Shown: piece by piece, positions 54,431 to 64,000 of the stretch
Layout of the letters: every line of letters begins with the position of its first letter
Position numbering within the stretch: the first letter of the stretch is position 1
Assembly: GCA_014529385.2 (NCBI GenBank)
Contig: CM043964.1
Coordinates: forward strand, 4,150,997-4,214,996
Length of the DNA stretch: 64,000 nt
Direction: 5' to 3'
From: Adiantum capillus-veneris
Taxonomy: Eukaryota; Streptophyta; Polypodiopsida; Polypodiales; Pteridaceae
Made by a program: the position numbers and the translations under genes
The notes under the pieces: model-generated
Seen by the model: only the letters and a program-made list of their open reading frames with translations
Database searches by the model: none
What the model was told of the DNA's origin: nothing

Positions 54431-55549
54431 CTATGAGACTGCAAACTGAATATCTGGCCTCGTGTTGCATACATAAATGAGGCATTCAGTAGCACTCTAG
54501 TAAAGAGTGAGATTTGGAGGATCACTAGCATCATGAAGAATAAACTTTAAACCTGTTTCCATGGGAGTGGAAATAGGTTTGCAATCCTCAAGTCCAAACT
54601 TACATAGCAATGTCTCTATGTAACTTTTCTAGCACAAGGCACTATCACCATCACACTGCTTAAACTATATGCCCAAAGTATCCATGTGTCATTTTCTATA
54701 AGTGCATCATATTCTGATTTCATGGCAGCCATCCAATTTTTTTGAATTCTGTGCTTCATCAAAAGACAGAGGTTCCTCAACATTATGTAAGCTAGAGAAA
54801 GACAAAGCGTAACAATCTGATGCATAAGATGCATGGCCAGAGCCTGAACTTAGTAGGACTAGACATAGGTGCATCCAATTTACTATCACGCAATGAATGC
54901 ACCAGCCATTTTGGCATACCTCTAGCTTGCTCATTTTCAGCCCTTTCCTCATCAAGTACATCATGTACATCTGCAACAGGAATAGGCTAATCTATAAACT
55001 TTTCAAAAATCCCCATAGGCTGTACATCTACCTCATTGGAATTTACATTTAACCTTCCACCACTGAAAAGAGGCAACAAAGTGTCATAAATTTCCTTTGA
55101 GGTTACATTATTGTCTCTGGCCAGAAATGCGTTAAATTCATGAGAGAGATCGGAATAGAGGGTGTCCATAGAAAATTTTTGATACATTTTCATTCATAGC
55201 CAGAAATTGTTTGAAGCACATAAAAACTTTGGACTTCGCTTTAAGAGGAAATACCCAAGCATGCCTGGAGTAATTAATCATCAATAAAAGTCACAAAGTA
55301 AAGGTAATTGCCCAAGGACGGAGTTTGCATGGGCCCACAAACATCACTGTGCACAAGGTGCAACCTACATGTGGTCCTCATTGAACCATCCTTTGGAAAC
55401 TTCAAATGCTACATCTTATCCAAAATACAACCTTCACAAACATGTTTGACAGGTGCTTCAAGAGGCAGCAAAGAAGCAACCATATCATGCAAACGCAACA
55501 AACTGGCAAAATTCAAATTCCCAAAACGTGCATGCCACAGTTTTGCATC
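54431..55549 (-). pseudogene. E8 RT and integrase remnants
   Basis: Short frames (54834-54616, 54976-54707, 55193-54987) match the E7 linker text M-R-K-G-L-K-M-S and D-T-W. Integrase is represented only by scattered pieces around 55200-55500. Large parts present in E7 are missing. Confidence 0.65.
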
Positions 55550-56248
55550 TCAAACAACCCTTGAATTTGCAACTCTAGTTGCAAAATTTTCTCCACACTT
55601 GTCATACAAAGTGAGCTTATATAGCCCACAACACAAAAGGCTAGATACAACAATATCATCACCAAAACTGAGATCATGAATTGTACATTTGTCATCCAAA
55701 AATTTAACTATAAGTCCAAGTCTAGCAAGTGCAAATACAGACAAAAGATTCTTCTTGATCCCAGGTACATAAAGTGCATCAACAAGTGTGAAAGAACTGC
55801 CATTTACAGAAGTAAGCACAATCTTTTCAACCCCCTGAATAGGATAAGAGGCATTGTTGGCACAAGTGACTGAATTTCCATGAGGGAGAGACTCAAGAGA
55901 GGTGAAAAATTCATGATGTGAGGTAATGTGCTTTGTAGCATCACTATCAAAATACCACACATGTGAATCTGCAGCAATTGACATGCCTACATCATGGACA
56001 TCAAGATTATATGTGTACTCTGTACTAAAAGCCCATTCTGCATCAACATCAGCATCATAGTCTCCTTTCATATAAGACTCAAAAATAGCTGCATTTGTAT
56101 TGGAACCAGCATTTGAAGTGAAACCCCCCTCTTTCTTCTTAGCCTCTTTGGCCTTCAACTTAGGACACTTTTTGATCAAGTGATCATTAGCTTTACCATA
56201 ATGGCAATGCATCTTCCTTTTGCCCTTATCACCAAAATTTACAGACAA
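55550..56248 (-). pseudogene. E8 nucleocapsid, protease and integrase start
   Basis: 232-residue open frame. Nucleocapsid text C-H-Y-G-K-A-N-D-H-L-I-K-K-C. Protease active site W-Y-F-D-S-D-A-T-K-H-I (family D-S-G-A-T: Gly replaced by Asp). V-P-G-I-K-K-N-L-L-S-V and C-G-L-Y-K-L-T-L-Y-D lead towards integrase. Confidence 0.82.
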
Positions 56249-56360
56249 ATTGCTACCAGCAGAAGCATTAGGAACTCAGGTTTTGCCACTCGCAACAAAA
56301 TCATAAGAAGTGGCTGCATTGTTGTTACCACCCTTTCTTTAAGGAACAATAAAAGCTTGT

Positions 56361-56786
56361 TCAACTGCACCCTGCTAGTCCTGTGTTTTCTTGAAAGTGT
56401 CTCTTGCAACAAAAATGTGCATAATGCAACAAAGTAATTTTAGCCTCATTGCGGCTTGCATAAAGACTTGCTAGAATATCCCAAGGCTGTTTTGCAGATT
56501 GCACTGAACGAATGTGAGGTGTAATGGTGAGCTTCACAGACAACGCAATCAATACATGAGCCTACGTATCCTTTACATCCCAACGAGCTTGTTCTGTTGT
56601 AGGCAAAACAAATCTAATAGCAGCAATCCTTGCAGCAAGACCTGCAAAATCCTTAACATTGCCTACATCCTCAAAACCAAGACATACATCAATGCCCTGC
56701 ACAATTGACCACATTGGGTAATTATCCCCATCCAACCTGTCCTCAACAACAAACATCTTGAACACATCTGTGTTGTTGTCATCCAT
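56361..56786 (-). pseudogene. E8 gag
   Basis: Start at 56786 (M-D-D-N-N-T-D-V-F-K-M-F). Frames 56786-56562 and 56552-56361 carry pieces of the copia gag core (D-G-D-N-Y-P-M-W; S-A-K-Q-P-W-D-I-L). Shorter than in E7. Confidence 0.72.
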
Positions 56787-57049
56787 GGAAAATGTTTGCA
56801 CCTGATGTGAAAACTGCTCGAAACGAGGAGAAACTAAGTGAGACTAGCATTGTCTATGTAGTCCTAGTTTGTAGTGGAAATGGACGTGAACCAGAAGTCT
56901 GAGCAGACTAAGGTCTACGAGCCATCCCAAAAGATTTATTTACTTGCGAACTCTTGCCAAAACTCACAGAAATCAAAGAAATTCAGTAGGCAAGTGCTAG
57001 AGTTTCTCACGACTAAGCCTGAGAGGACGCAACCTGCTCTGATATGAAT

Positions 57050-57235
57050 TGTTGAAATTAGGGTTGCAAAGAACTGCACACAACTTGGAGAAGACAAAGG
57101 AAGCTCAAGGCACACGATAGAGAGTGTGTTACTTAGAACGCAATGCAAAGATAGATAGCCCTAGAGTGATGGGCGTATATACAATGCACGGGGGGCAAAA
57201 CCTCCCAAATAGGGAAAAAATGCCCCAGCGGTCCT
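57050..57235 (-). repeat. E8 5' LTR, truncated
   Basis: Homologous to 44249 onward. Replaced at 57236 by a sequence starting TGTTAGAGC. The adjoining primer site (57036-57047) is mutated. Confidence 0.8.
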
Positions 57236-59066
57236 TGTTAGAGCAGCGGCTAACACACCGAATATGCATCAAGCGGGAGATATGCTATGGTTGTGCATAA
57301 TATTTCCAACTCATTTTGTATAAGTCTTGGGATCAATGGGAGTTCCAAAGTTGTATATACTAGCTAGAGGGCTCAAACTTAAACCCATAATAGAAGGGAT
57401 TGTGGTGAAAGCCTTTAAAAGGAAGCCTTTATGAAAGGAGGCTTCATTCTTGAGTATCCACTCTTCAACATCCACTTTTGAGAGCTCTCTCTCTCTAGAG
57501 TGTTCATTCATAGAGTGTTCACTCTATGAATGGCCTAGTCTTGAGCTTAATGGCCATGCTTAAGAGGCTAGTGCTAATCCATTGTAATTAGAAAAATCTC
57601 TTATTGATTAATCTAGTCCCTATTTTACTGATTAGTCTTATCTTCTCTACCTTTCATAATGTCATGAAGTAGTTTCACCTTTCTCATTATTCTAGATTTG
57701 AGTTTGTGCGATGACTTCTTGCTATTAACCACTCTTATCCTTCTATGAGCATTCAATTTGCGATATTTAGCATCACTAATTAGGTTGATTAATCTAGTTC
57801 TTAATCTTGTAACTAGTGTGTGTGCCCTATTGTTTGCTTGTGTGTGGATAGGTTTTATGAAACTCTAGCACCATTCACCTTGTGTGTGTAGCTATTGATA
57901 AAGTGCCTTGATTGGCGTTGTCAGGAGTTTTTTGGAGCAAGGGATTGCGCATATGTACATACACATGCATGGTGCATCAAATAAAGGATTTCCCAATTTC
58001 CGTAGCCAGGTGGTTACGTGGGGCCCACGTGTGTACAAGTAGGACAGGGTGTACATAGTGCAGCGATTTTCACTATTACCAGTACCAGTGTGTTTTTTCT
58101 ACAATAAGGAGGAGTTGGTAGCATGTAAAACTTCTCGAGGAAGCTATCCGCAGGCCGACGACATGAGGTAAGCAGGTGCGTCAGATGGCATCTAGTGGCA
58201 TCAGGACGTCGAATGGGGTCAGTACTTGCACATGGAGAAGTACGGACACGACGAGGGTGTTTTCTTGTGATACTTATGCAAAAAGGTCATCATGAGGACC
58301 ACTTTTTGGGGCTACTTCACGTGGTCGTGGGATGCATTATTGGGAAAATCTGAGTGCCAGGTATGCGGATGATGCAAAAAGGTGACAACTATGCACTGCG
58401 AGGTCAGTTTTTGGCCTGTTCGGGGTCCGTTTAAGGTCATCTAAAAGTCGAAGGGTGCCCAACTAATAAATCTAAGTGTGGAAACTGAAAAAAATGAGAG
58501 AAGACCAGAAAAAACGTGGAGAAGAAAGGAGGAACAGTCGCAGGTGTGTTTTTGTTCATTTTGGAGCCTGTTTTGGCCGTAAACTGCTTATCCGAGGTTG
58601 GATTTGAGCACTTTGACATTGTAGACTGGGGTTTTGGGCCGTTCCCGACGCGATGGCACTATCCATTTTTCCAAATTACTCACTCTTTTTCTATTCTTTT
58701 GGCTGTGTAAGTTTCTCCTATGAGCGAAGCTTCTGCTCCAGTTTGTGATTGTATTTGGCTTATTTTACCCATATTGTGTGAGCTATTTGCCCCATTGGTG
58801 TTGGCCCAAGCTCATTTGTATCTAAATATCATAAATTCTCCTCTTTTGAGCTGAGTTTTTTGGGTGTGTGTGTGTGTGTGTATGTCTCTGTGTGGAGTGG
58901 GTAAACGGATAGTCTCTCTCCTCTCACTCCATCGGTGTGTTCCCTGTCTCGGCCAGGTGGATTGTGTAAGCCGAGTGGTGCCCCATAGTGTGTGTGTATG
59001 TGTATCTTCCCAAGAGTGTGTGTCGGGTTGTTATAGAGGCGTTCTGTGTGTTTCCTCCCGCTCACA
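57236..59066 (+). repeat. LTR-like region upstream of E9 (boundaries uncertain)
   Basis: Starts TGTTAG and ends CTCACA just before the E9 primer site. Contains a hairpin CATTCATAGAG / CTCTATGAATG (57505-57532), TATA-like CTTTAAAAGG (about 57411) and a GT microsatellite (58866-58880). A possible second primer-like motif at about 57913 suggests that more than one LTR may be joined. The matching 3' LTR is outside the window. Confidence 0.4.
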
Positions 59067-59072
59067 TTCTTT

Positions 59073-59090
59073 TGGCGCCCCCACGGAGGA
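59073..59090 (+). other. E9 candidate primer binding site
   Basis: TGGCGCCCCCACGGAGGA, shared with E4 at 25024 apart from one base. tRNA not identified. Confidence 0.62.
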
Positions 59091-60140
59091 TCTTCTTCGA
59101 GTATCTTCTGCTTCGAGCTTCAAGCTTCGAGATTCGGGATTACAGGTTGCAGGTTACAGATTACAGGTTACAGGTTACAGGTTACATGGACAGGGACATG
59201 TATAGGTGATTCACACAGGTACAGATAGCTGGAGTACAGTGATATACTAGCAATGGTGCCACTTGCAGTTGTTGTGGGTATGCATCACTTGGCGCCTATT
59301 TGAGCGCATTGTCTGCTGGATTGTATGTTACTTGTGGAAATTGCCATTGTATGCCTTTGTGGAGCCATATTTGGTTTTATTTGGCAGTCCCAGCCATTTC
59401 TGAGACTTGGTCTGGAAGATAGTCATTTCTGAGACTTGATTATACGCGATTTGCATAAGCCTTCGTGTGAGGGTCGATAGCGTGAGGTTTTCTAGAGCTC
59501 GAGGATTCTCAAATTTGGAGATCCTTTCGATGATATAGGTAGCTGGAGCACCCTTTTCGTGACCTCACCATAGGCTATGTATTAGTGAGTCCTATTTGAT
59601 GCTCGGGTTCTATTGTTGACAGTTTATGCATACATATACAGTCTATATTTTGGGTTCCTACTGCTCTACTTCTGGGGAAACTCTGCCAAAAAATTTTCGA
59701 GTTGTGATGGCTGGTTTTTTGGTCTTTTGAGCCATTAATGCTGTGATGCTGCTGAAATTTTGGAAAAATCAGAGGATAAGTCAGGTGTGCCTTCTTGGGA
59801 GCTTCATGGTTGGCTTTAATGGATGATCAAAATGGCCCTCAAATAACTCCTTTTCATTTAACCCAGAGAATCCAGATAAATGTTCATGTGTCCAGGACGA
59901 TCTTTTTCCAGTAGCGCATAGTCTTTATGTTCGGGCCAAGAAGATTAAGAGAGATACTGGAATGTCCTTTGCCTGTTGTAATTCCAATGATCAACTATGA
60001 AAACTCATTTGATGTGCATGTGTTTGTCCTTATCTAAAGTTGAGCTCCATTGAAGTTTCTGGGAAATGAGTCAGTCAAAAAAGTTTGGGTTCTTGTACGT
60101 GTGTTCAAAGAGGTTCTCAAAGCATTAAGCTTGGGTAGCC
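59091..60140 (+). other. E9 leader
   Basis: Non-coding. No equivalent of the E4 upstream ORF is seen. Confidence 0.55.
59140..59188 (+). repeat. Heptamer repeat (TTACAGG)n
   Basis: Seven units of 7 bp with three variants. Not the plant telomere heptamer TTTAGGG. Confidence 0.85.
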
Positions 60141-61086
60141 ATGGCTTTCTCTTATCCGGAGTTTCATGGAAGAAGTGATGAAGAGGTTGAAGACTTTTTG
60201 GAAAAGATGGAGGTTGCCTGTATTAGCAACCAGATTCATGACCCGACGCAGATGTTTGAAGAGTGATGCACGAGTTTGGTCCAAAGCATTTGAAGAGGAG
60301 TTGCGTGCGACGGATCCACCTGTAAGGTTGAGTTGGGACAATCTACGGCATGGGTTGGAAGTGGAGTTTGTGAAGATAGAAGATCCTGACAAAGTGTGGC
60401 AAGAAGTACAGGCTTTAGTGCAAAAGGAAGGTGAGCCAGTAGATGCATACATACGTAAGTTCTCATTGGCATGGGAGCGGATGTGCAAGGCCTTAGCACC
60501 ACAGGTACCCCCGCCTGACATGATGAAGAAGGAAAGGTTCTTGGCTGGTCTTTGGGAGAATATACGTTGGAGAGTGGAGCTAAAGAAGCCTAGGACATAT
60601 GAAGATGCACTAGAGGTAGCAAGGAACAAAGAGTGGAAGATGAGGAAAATGAGCCAGTTAGGGGTGGAGTCTTTGCCCATGAGGTCTGAATTTCAGCCTA
60701 TGTACTCTTTGCAAGGTCGCATGCCAGGGGTTCATCATGAACCAGTGGTTTTTGTTACTCCTCACGTTATGCCAGCAATGGTCACTACATCTGTGCAAGA
60801 TGATGGGCTAAGGCAAGACATGAGGCAAGTGGTAGATTTAATGAAGAATCTTAGCCTAAACATGCTAGGTCGGGTGGGAAATAATCGAGCTCAAGGGAGG
60901 TTTGCAAATCAACCAGGAGGTGAAGAAAGGCCTAGGAATGGTGTTGGACAAAGCAATGGTAGGTTCAGGAGGCAGACGCCCACCTGTTACAATTGTGGAG
61001 AATTGGGTCACATCAGCCCGCAATGTGATAAGCCACCAAGGATTGGGGGGAGACATGTATCCATTGTTAAGACAGGTGCTAACTAG
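60141..61086 (+). pseudogene. E9 gag
   Basis: Starts at ATG 60141 (M-A-F-S-Y-P-E-F-H-G), matching the E4 gag start. A frameshift near 60250 moves it to the frame ending 61086. Capsid core V-R-L-S-W-D-N-L, Y-I-R-K-F-S-L-A-W-E-R-M and F-L-A-G-L-W-E-N-I. Zinc knuckle C-Y-N-C-G-E-L-G-H-x4-C at about 60985-61025. The frame ends shortly after, and protease continues in another phase. Confidence 0.85.
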
Positions 61087-62347
61087 GTCCAATGATTATG
61101 GCATTGAAATTAAGGGAGATGAAGGAACCAATGGATTAACCCAGGAGGAAAAGGAAAAGACAAAAGTGCTAAGTGTAGTCACCTTGGAGAAGGCATCAAA
61201 GCTAGAGGATACATTATTGATGCCTATTGGGAAGAGGACCACAGAGGAAAAGGAAGGAAGAAGTGCCCCAGGTCCTAGTAAGAAGAAAGGAAAAAGCCAT
61301 GAAGGCGAGGTTGTCAAGGCCAAGAGGAAAAGGAGAGCTCGTCGAAAGTTTCATGTTTCAGATTTTCCACTAGGGGATGGGCAATTAAGCTATGACTTGA
61401 AGGAGGATCTAACGAGCAGGAAGGTAGATGTTACTTTTGGGCAGCTTATAGAGATGGTGCCTAAGCTAAAGCGACAGTGGAAGAGGATGGTCAACCCAAT
61501 GGAGAAAGAGCCAGAGAGAGGTTCAGTGAAGGTGTTGGCAATGGACGAGCTACTAAATATCTGTCCAATAGTAGATGTGTGGCACAAAAGGAAAAATTTA
61601 GGACAAGGCTATGTTGATGGCGGGGCCCAAATATGTGTGATAACACACTCATGCGTTGAGAAGATGGGTCTTATAGTGACTGGGGTGGCAGAGATTCGGA
61701 TCAGATTGGCAAACCATCAAAAAGTAAAATGCTTGGGTGTTGTAAAGAGCTTAGAAGTGGAGGCACATGATGCAAAGGCAGTGGTTGATTTTCGTGTGAT
61801 GCCAGCAGGGTTGGGAGCATATCCTATTATACTAGGCAAACCATGGTTACGTGCAGTGGGAGCTATTCAGGATTGGCGACATGGTACGATTAGCCTCTAT
61901 GAAAAGACAAGTGCCAAGAAGCTATACAATATGGACACAAGGAAACGATTAGAGGAGCTTTATGAAGATGAGGATGGGTCTAGTGACGAAGACTCTTCCA
62001 TGGTGACAGATGAGTACAGTGATAGCACTACCAGCAGTGATGAGGATGTTGATGTTGCATTTCTTTTGATGGACAAAGGAATCCAGGAGTCTGGTTTAGT
62101 TGAATTTGCAAATGAAGTTGAGGATGAAAGTGAAGGGCCTTATGAAGTGATTGAAGGGCTGATGCAAACCAAAGTTGAGTTGTCCAAAAAGCAAGAGTTG
62201 ATGATACAAATGATCAGCGGAGACCTCTCAGCTATGGAGAAGGAGATATATTTGCACATGCTGGCTAGTTTTCCTGATTTTTTCATTACTTCATATGAAG
62301 AGATCAGAGGGTTCAAGGGTGAAGAGATGCATATAGAGCTGAAATAA
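61040..62347 (+). pseudogene. E9 protease and RT linker
   Basis: Part of an open frame 60902-62347. It has basic blocks (K-K-K-G-K-S; K-A-K-R-K-R-R-A-R-R-K), K-L-K-R-Q-W-K-R-M, the protease active site G-Y-V-D-G-G-A-Q-I-C-V-I-T and Y-P-I-I-L-G-K-P-W-L. An acidic Ser/Asp-rich linker then leads to RT. Ends in TAA at 62345-62347, in frame with RT. Confidence 0.85.
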
Positions 62348-63200
62348 GGTGCTAAACCAGTGCGGCAAAGGCTAAGAAGGATGGGTCAAGAGCAAATGGA
62401 AGCCTTGCGAGAAGAGGTGGACAAGTTATTGAAGGCAAGGTTCATAGTTCCAGTGGAGACCACAGAATGGGTGAGTCCGGTAGTGGTCAGTCCAAAGAAG
62501 GATGGAAAGTGGAGGATTTGTGTAGATTTTAAACCCTTAAATGCAGCCACTAAGAAGAACCCATATCCTCTTCCATTCATTGATCAGATCTTGGATTCAG
62601 TGGAAGGTTATGAGAGGTGTAGTGTGTGTGATGGTTTTCCAGGCTATTTTCAATTGAAGATTGCTCTTAAAGACCGCACAAAGACAACTTTTATTACGCC
62701 ATGGGGCTGCTATTTCTACACAGTATTGCCGTTTGGGTTGTCAAATGGACCATCTTTCTATCAAGAGAGAGCAAATTGGGTATTGGAACCATTCATTGGT
62801 AGTTGTGTTAAAGCTTTCATGGATGACTTCTGTGTCTACAGCAGTAGGGTTGAACACCATGAGAAGTTGCAGATGGTATTGGCTCGATATGATGAATGTG
62901 GAGGACAACTTAATCCAAAGAAATGTCATCTAGCATAGACAAGGGTGAAACTATTGGGCCATATGGTGTCAGAAAATGGCATTGAGGCTGATCCTGATAA
63001 GGTTAAGTCTATTATTCTTCTTCCATCACCTACGAATACAAAGCAATTGGCAACCTTTATACACAAAGTGAGGTACATGGCACGGTTTATTCCATTGTCT
63101 TCGCAACTCCTTTATCCATTACAACAAGTGGCAAAGCATGATCCATTGCAATGGGATGACAAGTGTGAAGAAGTGTTTCAAGAGGTGAAAGGGGTGTTAG
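62348..63200 (+). pseudogene. E9 reverse transcriptase
   Basis: V-S-P-K-K-D-G-K-W-R-I-C-V-D-F-K, C-D-G-F-P-G-Y-F-Q, L-P-F-G-L-S-N-G-P and F-M-D-D-F-C-V-Y-S-S with the catalytic D-D intact. A TAG at 62936-62938 lies in frame before L-L-G-H-M-V-S. Otherwise continuous. Confidence 0.87.
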
Positions 63201-63667
63201 GGGGGTTGTCAGCCATGCAGGCTCCTGATTGGGAGAAAGTGTTTTATGTAAATCCATCAGTAAGGGATGATGCCATTGGAGCCATGCTATTGCAAAAGGG
63301 GAAGGGCAACCATTATATGAGGCCAGTGTATTGTGCAAGCCGTGTGAAGCTGGTAGCGGAGAGAAAGTTCTCGGAAGTAGAGCTAGTGATGGCCAGTGTA
63401 ATATTTGCTTGTCGACGATTTCGTCATTACTTGCTACCACGACCTTTTTTTTTCTTGACGAGTTATGCCTGTTTGCCACAGTTGATTAATGGTACTAACA
63501 TGTCAAATGTGGTGAAGAAATGGGTAATTGAGCTGCAAGAGTTTCAGTTCTCTTTTCTAGTGGAAGATAGTACAAGGGCTACCCTAGCTGATTTGTTGAC
63601 CTACAAGGAGAATCCCCTTATTGTTAAGGAAGAGGTGGTGAGAAAGGTAGTTGAAGAAGTGCCATAG
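63200..63667 (+). pseudogene. E9 first RNase H and connection
   Basis: F-Y-V-N-P-S-V-R-D-D-A-I-G-A-M-L, K-F-S-E-V-E-L-V and F-R-H-Y-L-L-P, then K-W-V-I-E-L-Q-E-F and A-D-L-L-T. The start of this domain is where E4 is cut off. Ends TAG at 63665-63667, in frame with the next domain. Confidence 0.8.
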
Positions 63668-63682
63668 ATCAGCAATGCACAT

Positions 63683-64000
63683 GTGTTGTTCTTCGATGGT
63701 TCATACAAAAAGAGCCATGATGCGGCTTCAGGGGGTATAGCACTTTATGAACCAGAGGGGAAGCTAGTATGCAAGAGAGGGTTCAAATTGGATGCTTATA
63801 GTAACAATGAGGCTGAATATGCTACTCTAGAAGCCGGATTACACATTTGTTTAAAGCATGGGGTTCGAAGGTTGAGCATAAAAGGTGATGCCTTGTTAGT
63901 GGTGTTTCAGAATTAAAGGCCTGTTAAAAAAGTTTGAAGCATGGAGCATCAGACACATTGAACGTGCTCTAAATGGAGAGGCACAGGAAGTAGCTCAAAG
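63683..64000 (+). pseudogene. E9 second (archaeal-type) RNase H
   Basis: F-F-D-G-S-Y-K-K, A-S-G-G-I-A-L-Y, N-N-E-A-E-Y-A-T-L-E-A-G-L, I-K-G-D-A-L-L-V. The three acidic residues of RNase H are all present. A frameshift near 63908 leads into I-K-G-L-L-K-K-F, which continues to the window end. This domain identifies the Tat lineage. Confidence 0.85.

Larger units (their letters stand above)
53527..57235 (-). mobile_element. E8: Ty1/copia remnant, internally deleted
   Basis: Same family as E7. 3' LTR 53527-53752, 5' LTR 57050-57235 (truncated at 186 of 226 bp). gag, nucleocapsid/protease and RNase H survive. Most of integrase and RT is deleted between about 54430 and 55500. Confidence 0.85.
59073..64000 (+). 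mobile_element. E9: Tat-like Ty3/gypsy with second RNase H, runs off window
   Basis: Primer site, leader, gag, protease, RT, RNase H and an additional RNase H follow in order. The extra RNase H after the connection region is characteristic of the Tat lineage. Same family as E5 and close to E4. Integrase and the 3' LTR lie outside. Three in-frame stops and about three frameshifts are seen. Confidence 0.87.

Noticed and set aside
59140-59188. Interstitial telomere repeat
   Set aside because: TTACAGG is not TTTAGGG, and only seven units occur.

Overview
This window looks like heterochromatic, transposon-filled DNA of a land plant. There is no bacterial-style gene organisation. Nearly every long reading frame belongs to an LTR retrotransposon (Ty3/gypsy or Ty1/copia), and the gaps hold DNA-transposon remnants, satellites and AT-rich sequence. 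Intact LTR pairs, 5-bp target-site duplications (TSDs) and tRNA primer sites typical of plant elements support this. I saw no complete host gene, rRNA or tRNA. The mix of families (an Athila-like gypsy with a long C-terminal extension, Tat-like gypsies, a chromovirus, and a gypsy with a fungus/early-land-plant type zinc knuckle) makes me think of a large-genome non-flowering plant such as a gymnosperm or fern. That is inference with low confidence.

Layout, using my own labels. E1 (1-18875, +) is a gypsy element with a tRNA-Trp primer site and 1202-bp LTRs. Its gag is split by E2 (944-12663), an element with CACTAG terminal inverted repeats, which is itself split by E3 (2098-12474, -), an Athila-like gypsy with 499-bp LTRs and TSD GTAAG. 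Next come 1 kb of unassigned DNA, a dead hAT transposase end (19829-20455), a frameshifted RING-finger fragment (20502-20905, -), and E10 (21396-23707), a small LTR element filled with 171-bp and 43-bp tandem repeats. E4 (about 24.4-29.4 kb, +) is a Tat-like gypsy with an extra ORF before gag. It is cut off by a 588-bp repeat (R588). Beyond R588 lies E5, a related gypsy in the opposite orientation (29999-33473), with the young copia E6 (33474-38985, -) inserted in its leader side.

The right half holds E7 (copia, -, 40131-44474, 3' end lost), a second R588 copy (45375-45961), and E12, a gag fragment of the E1 family. E12 is split by the chromovirus E11 (46927-52612, +; TSD AGAAG). Then come E8 (copia, -, 53527-57235, same family as E7), about 1.8 kb of LTR-like sequence, and E9 (59073 to the window end, +), a Tat-like gypsy of the E5 family. 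E9 still shows gag, protease, reverse transcriptase, RNase H and a second RNase H.

How the parts relate: by-eye LTR mismatches (E6 about 4/192, E3 about 14/499, E1 about 5/134, E11 about 15/153) suggest E6 is youngest and E11 oldest, and they fit the nesting order E1 > E2 > E3. Only E6 is close to intact: its gag-pol frame carries a single amber stop. The most unusual coding content is the long coiled-coil extension fused in frame to the E3 integrase and the unknown ORF upstream of gag in E4.
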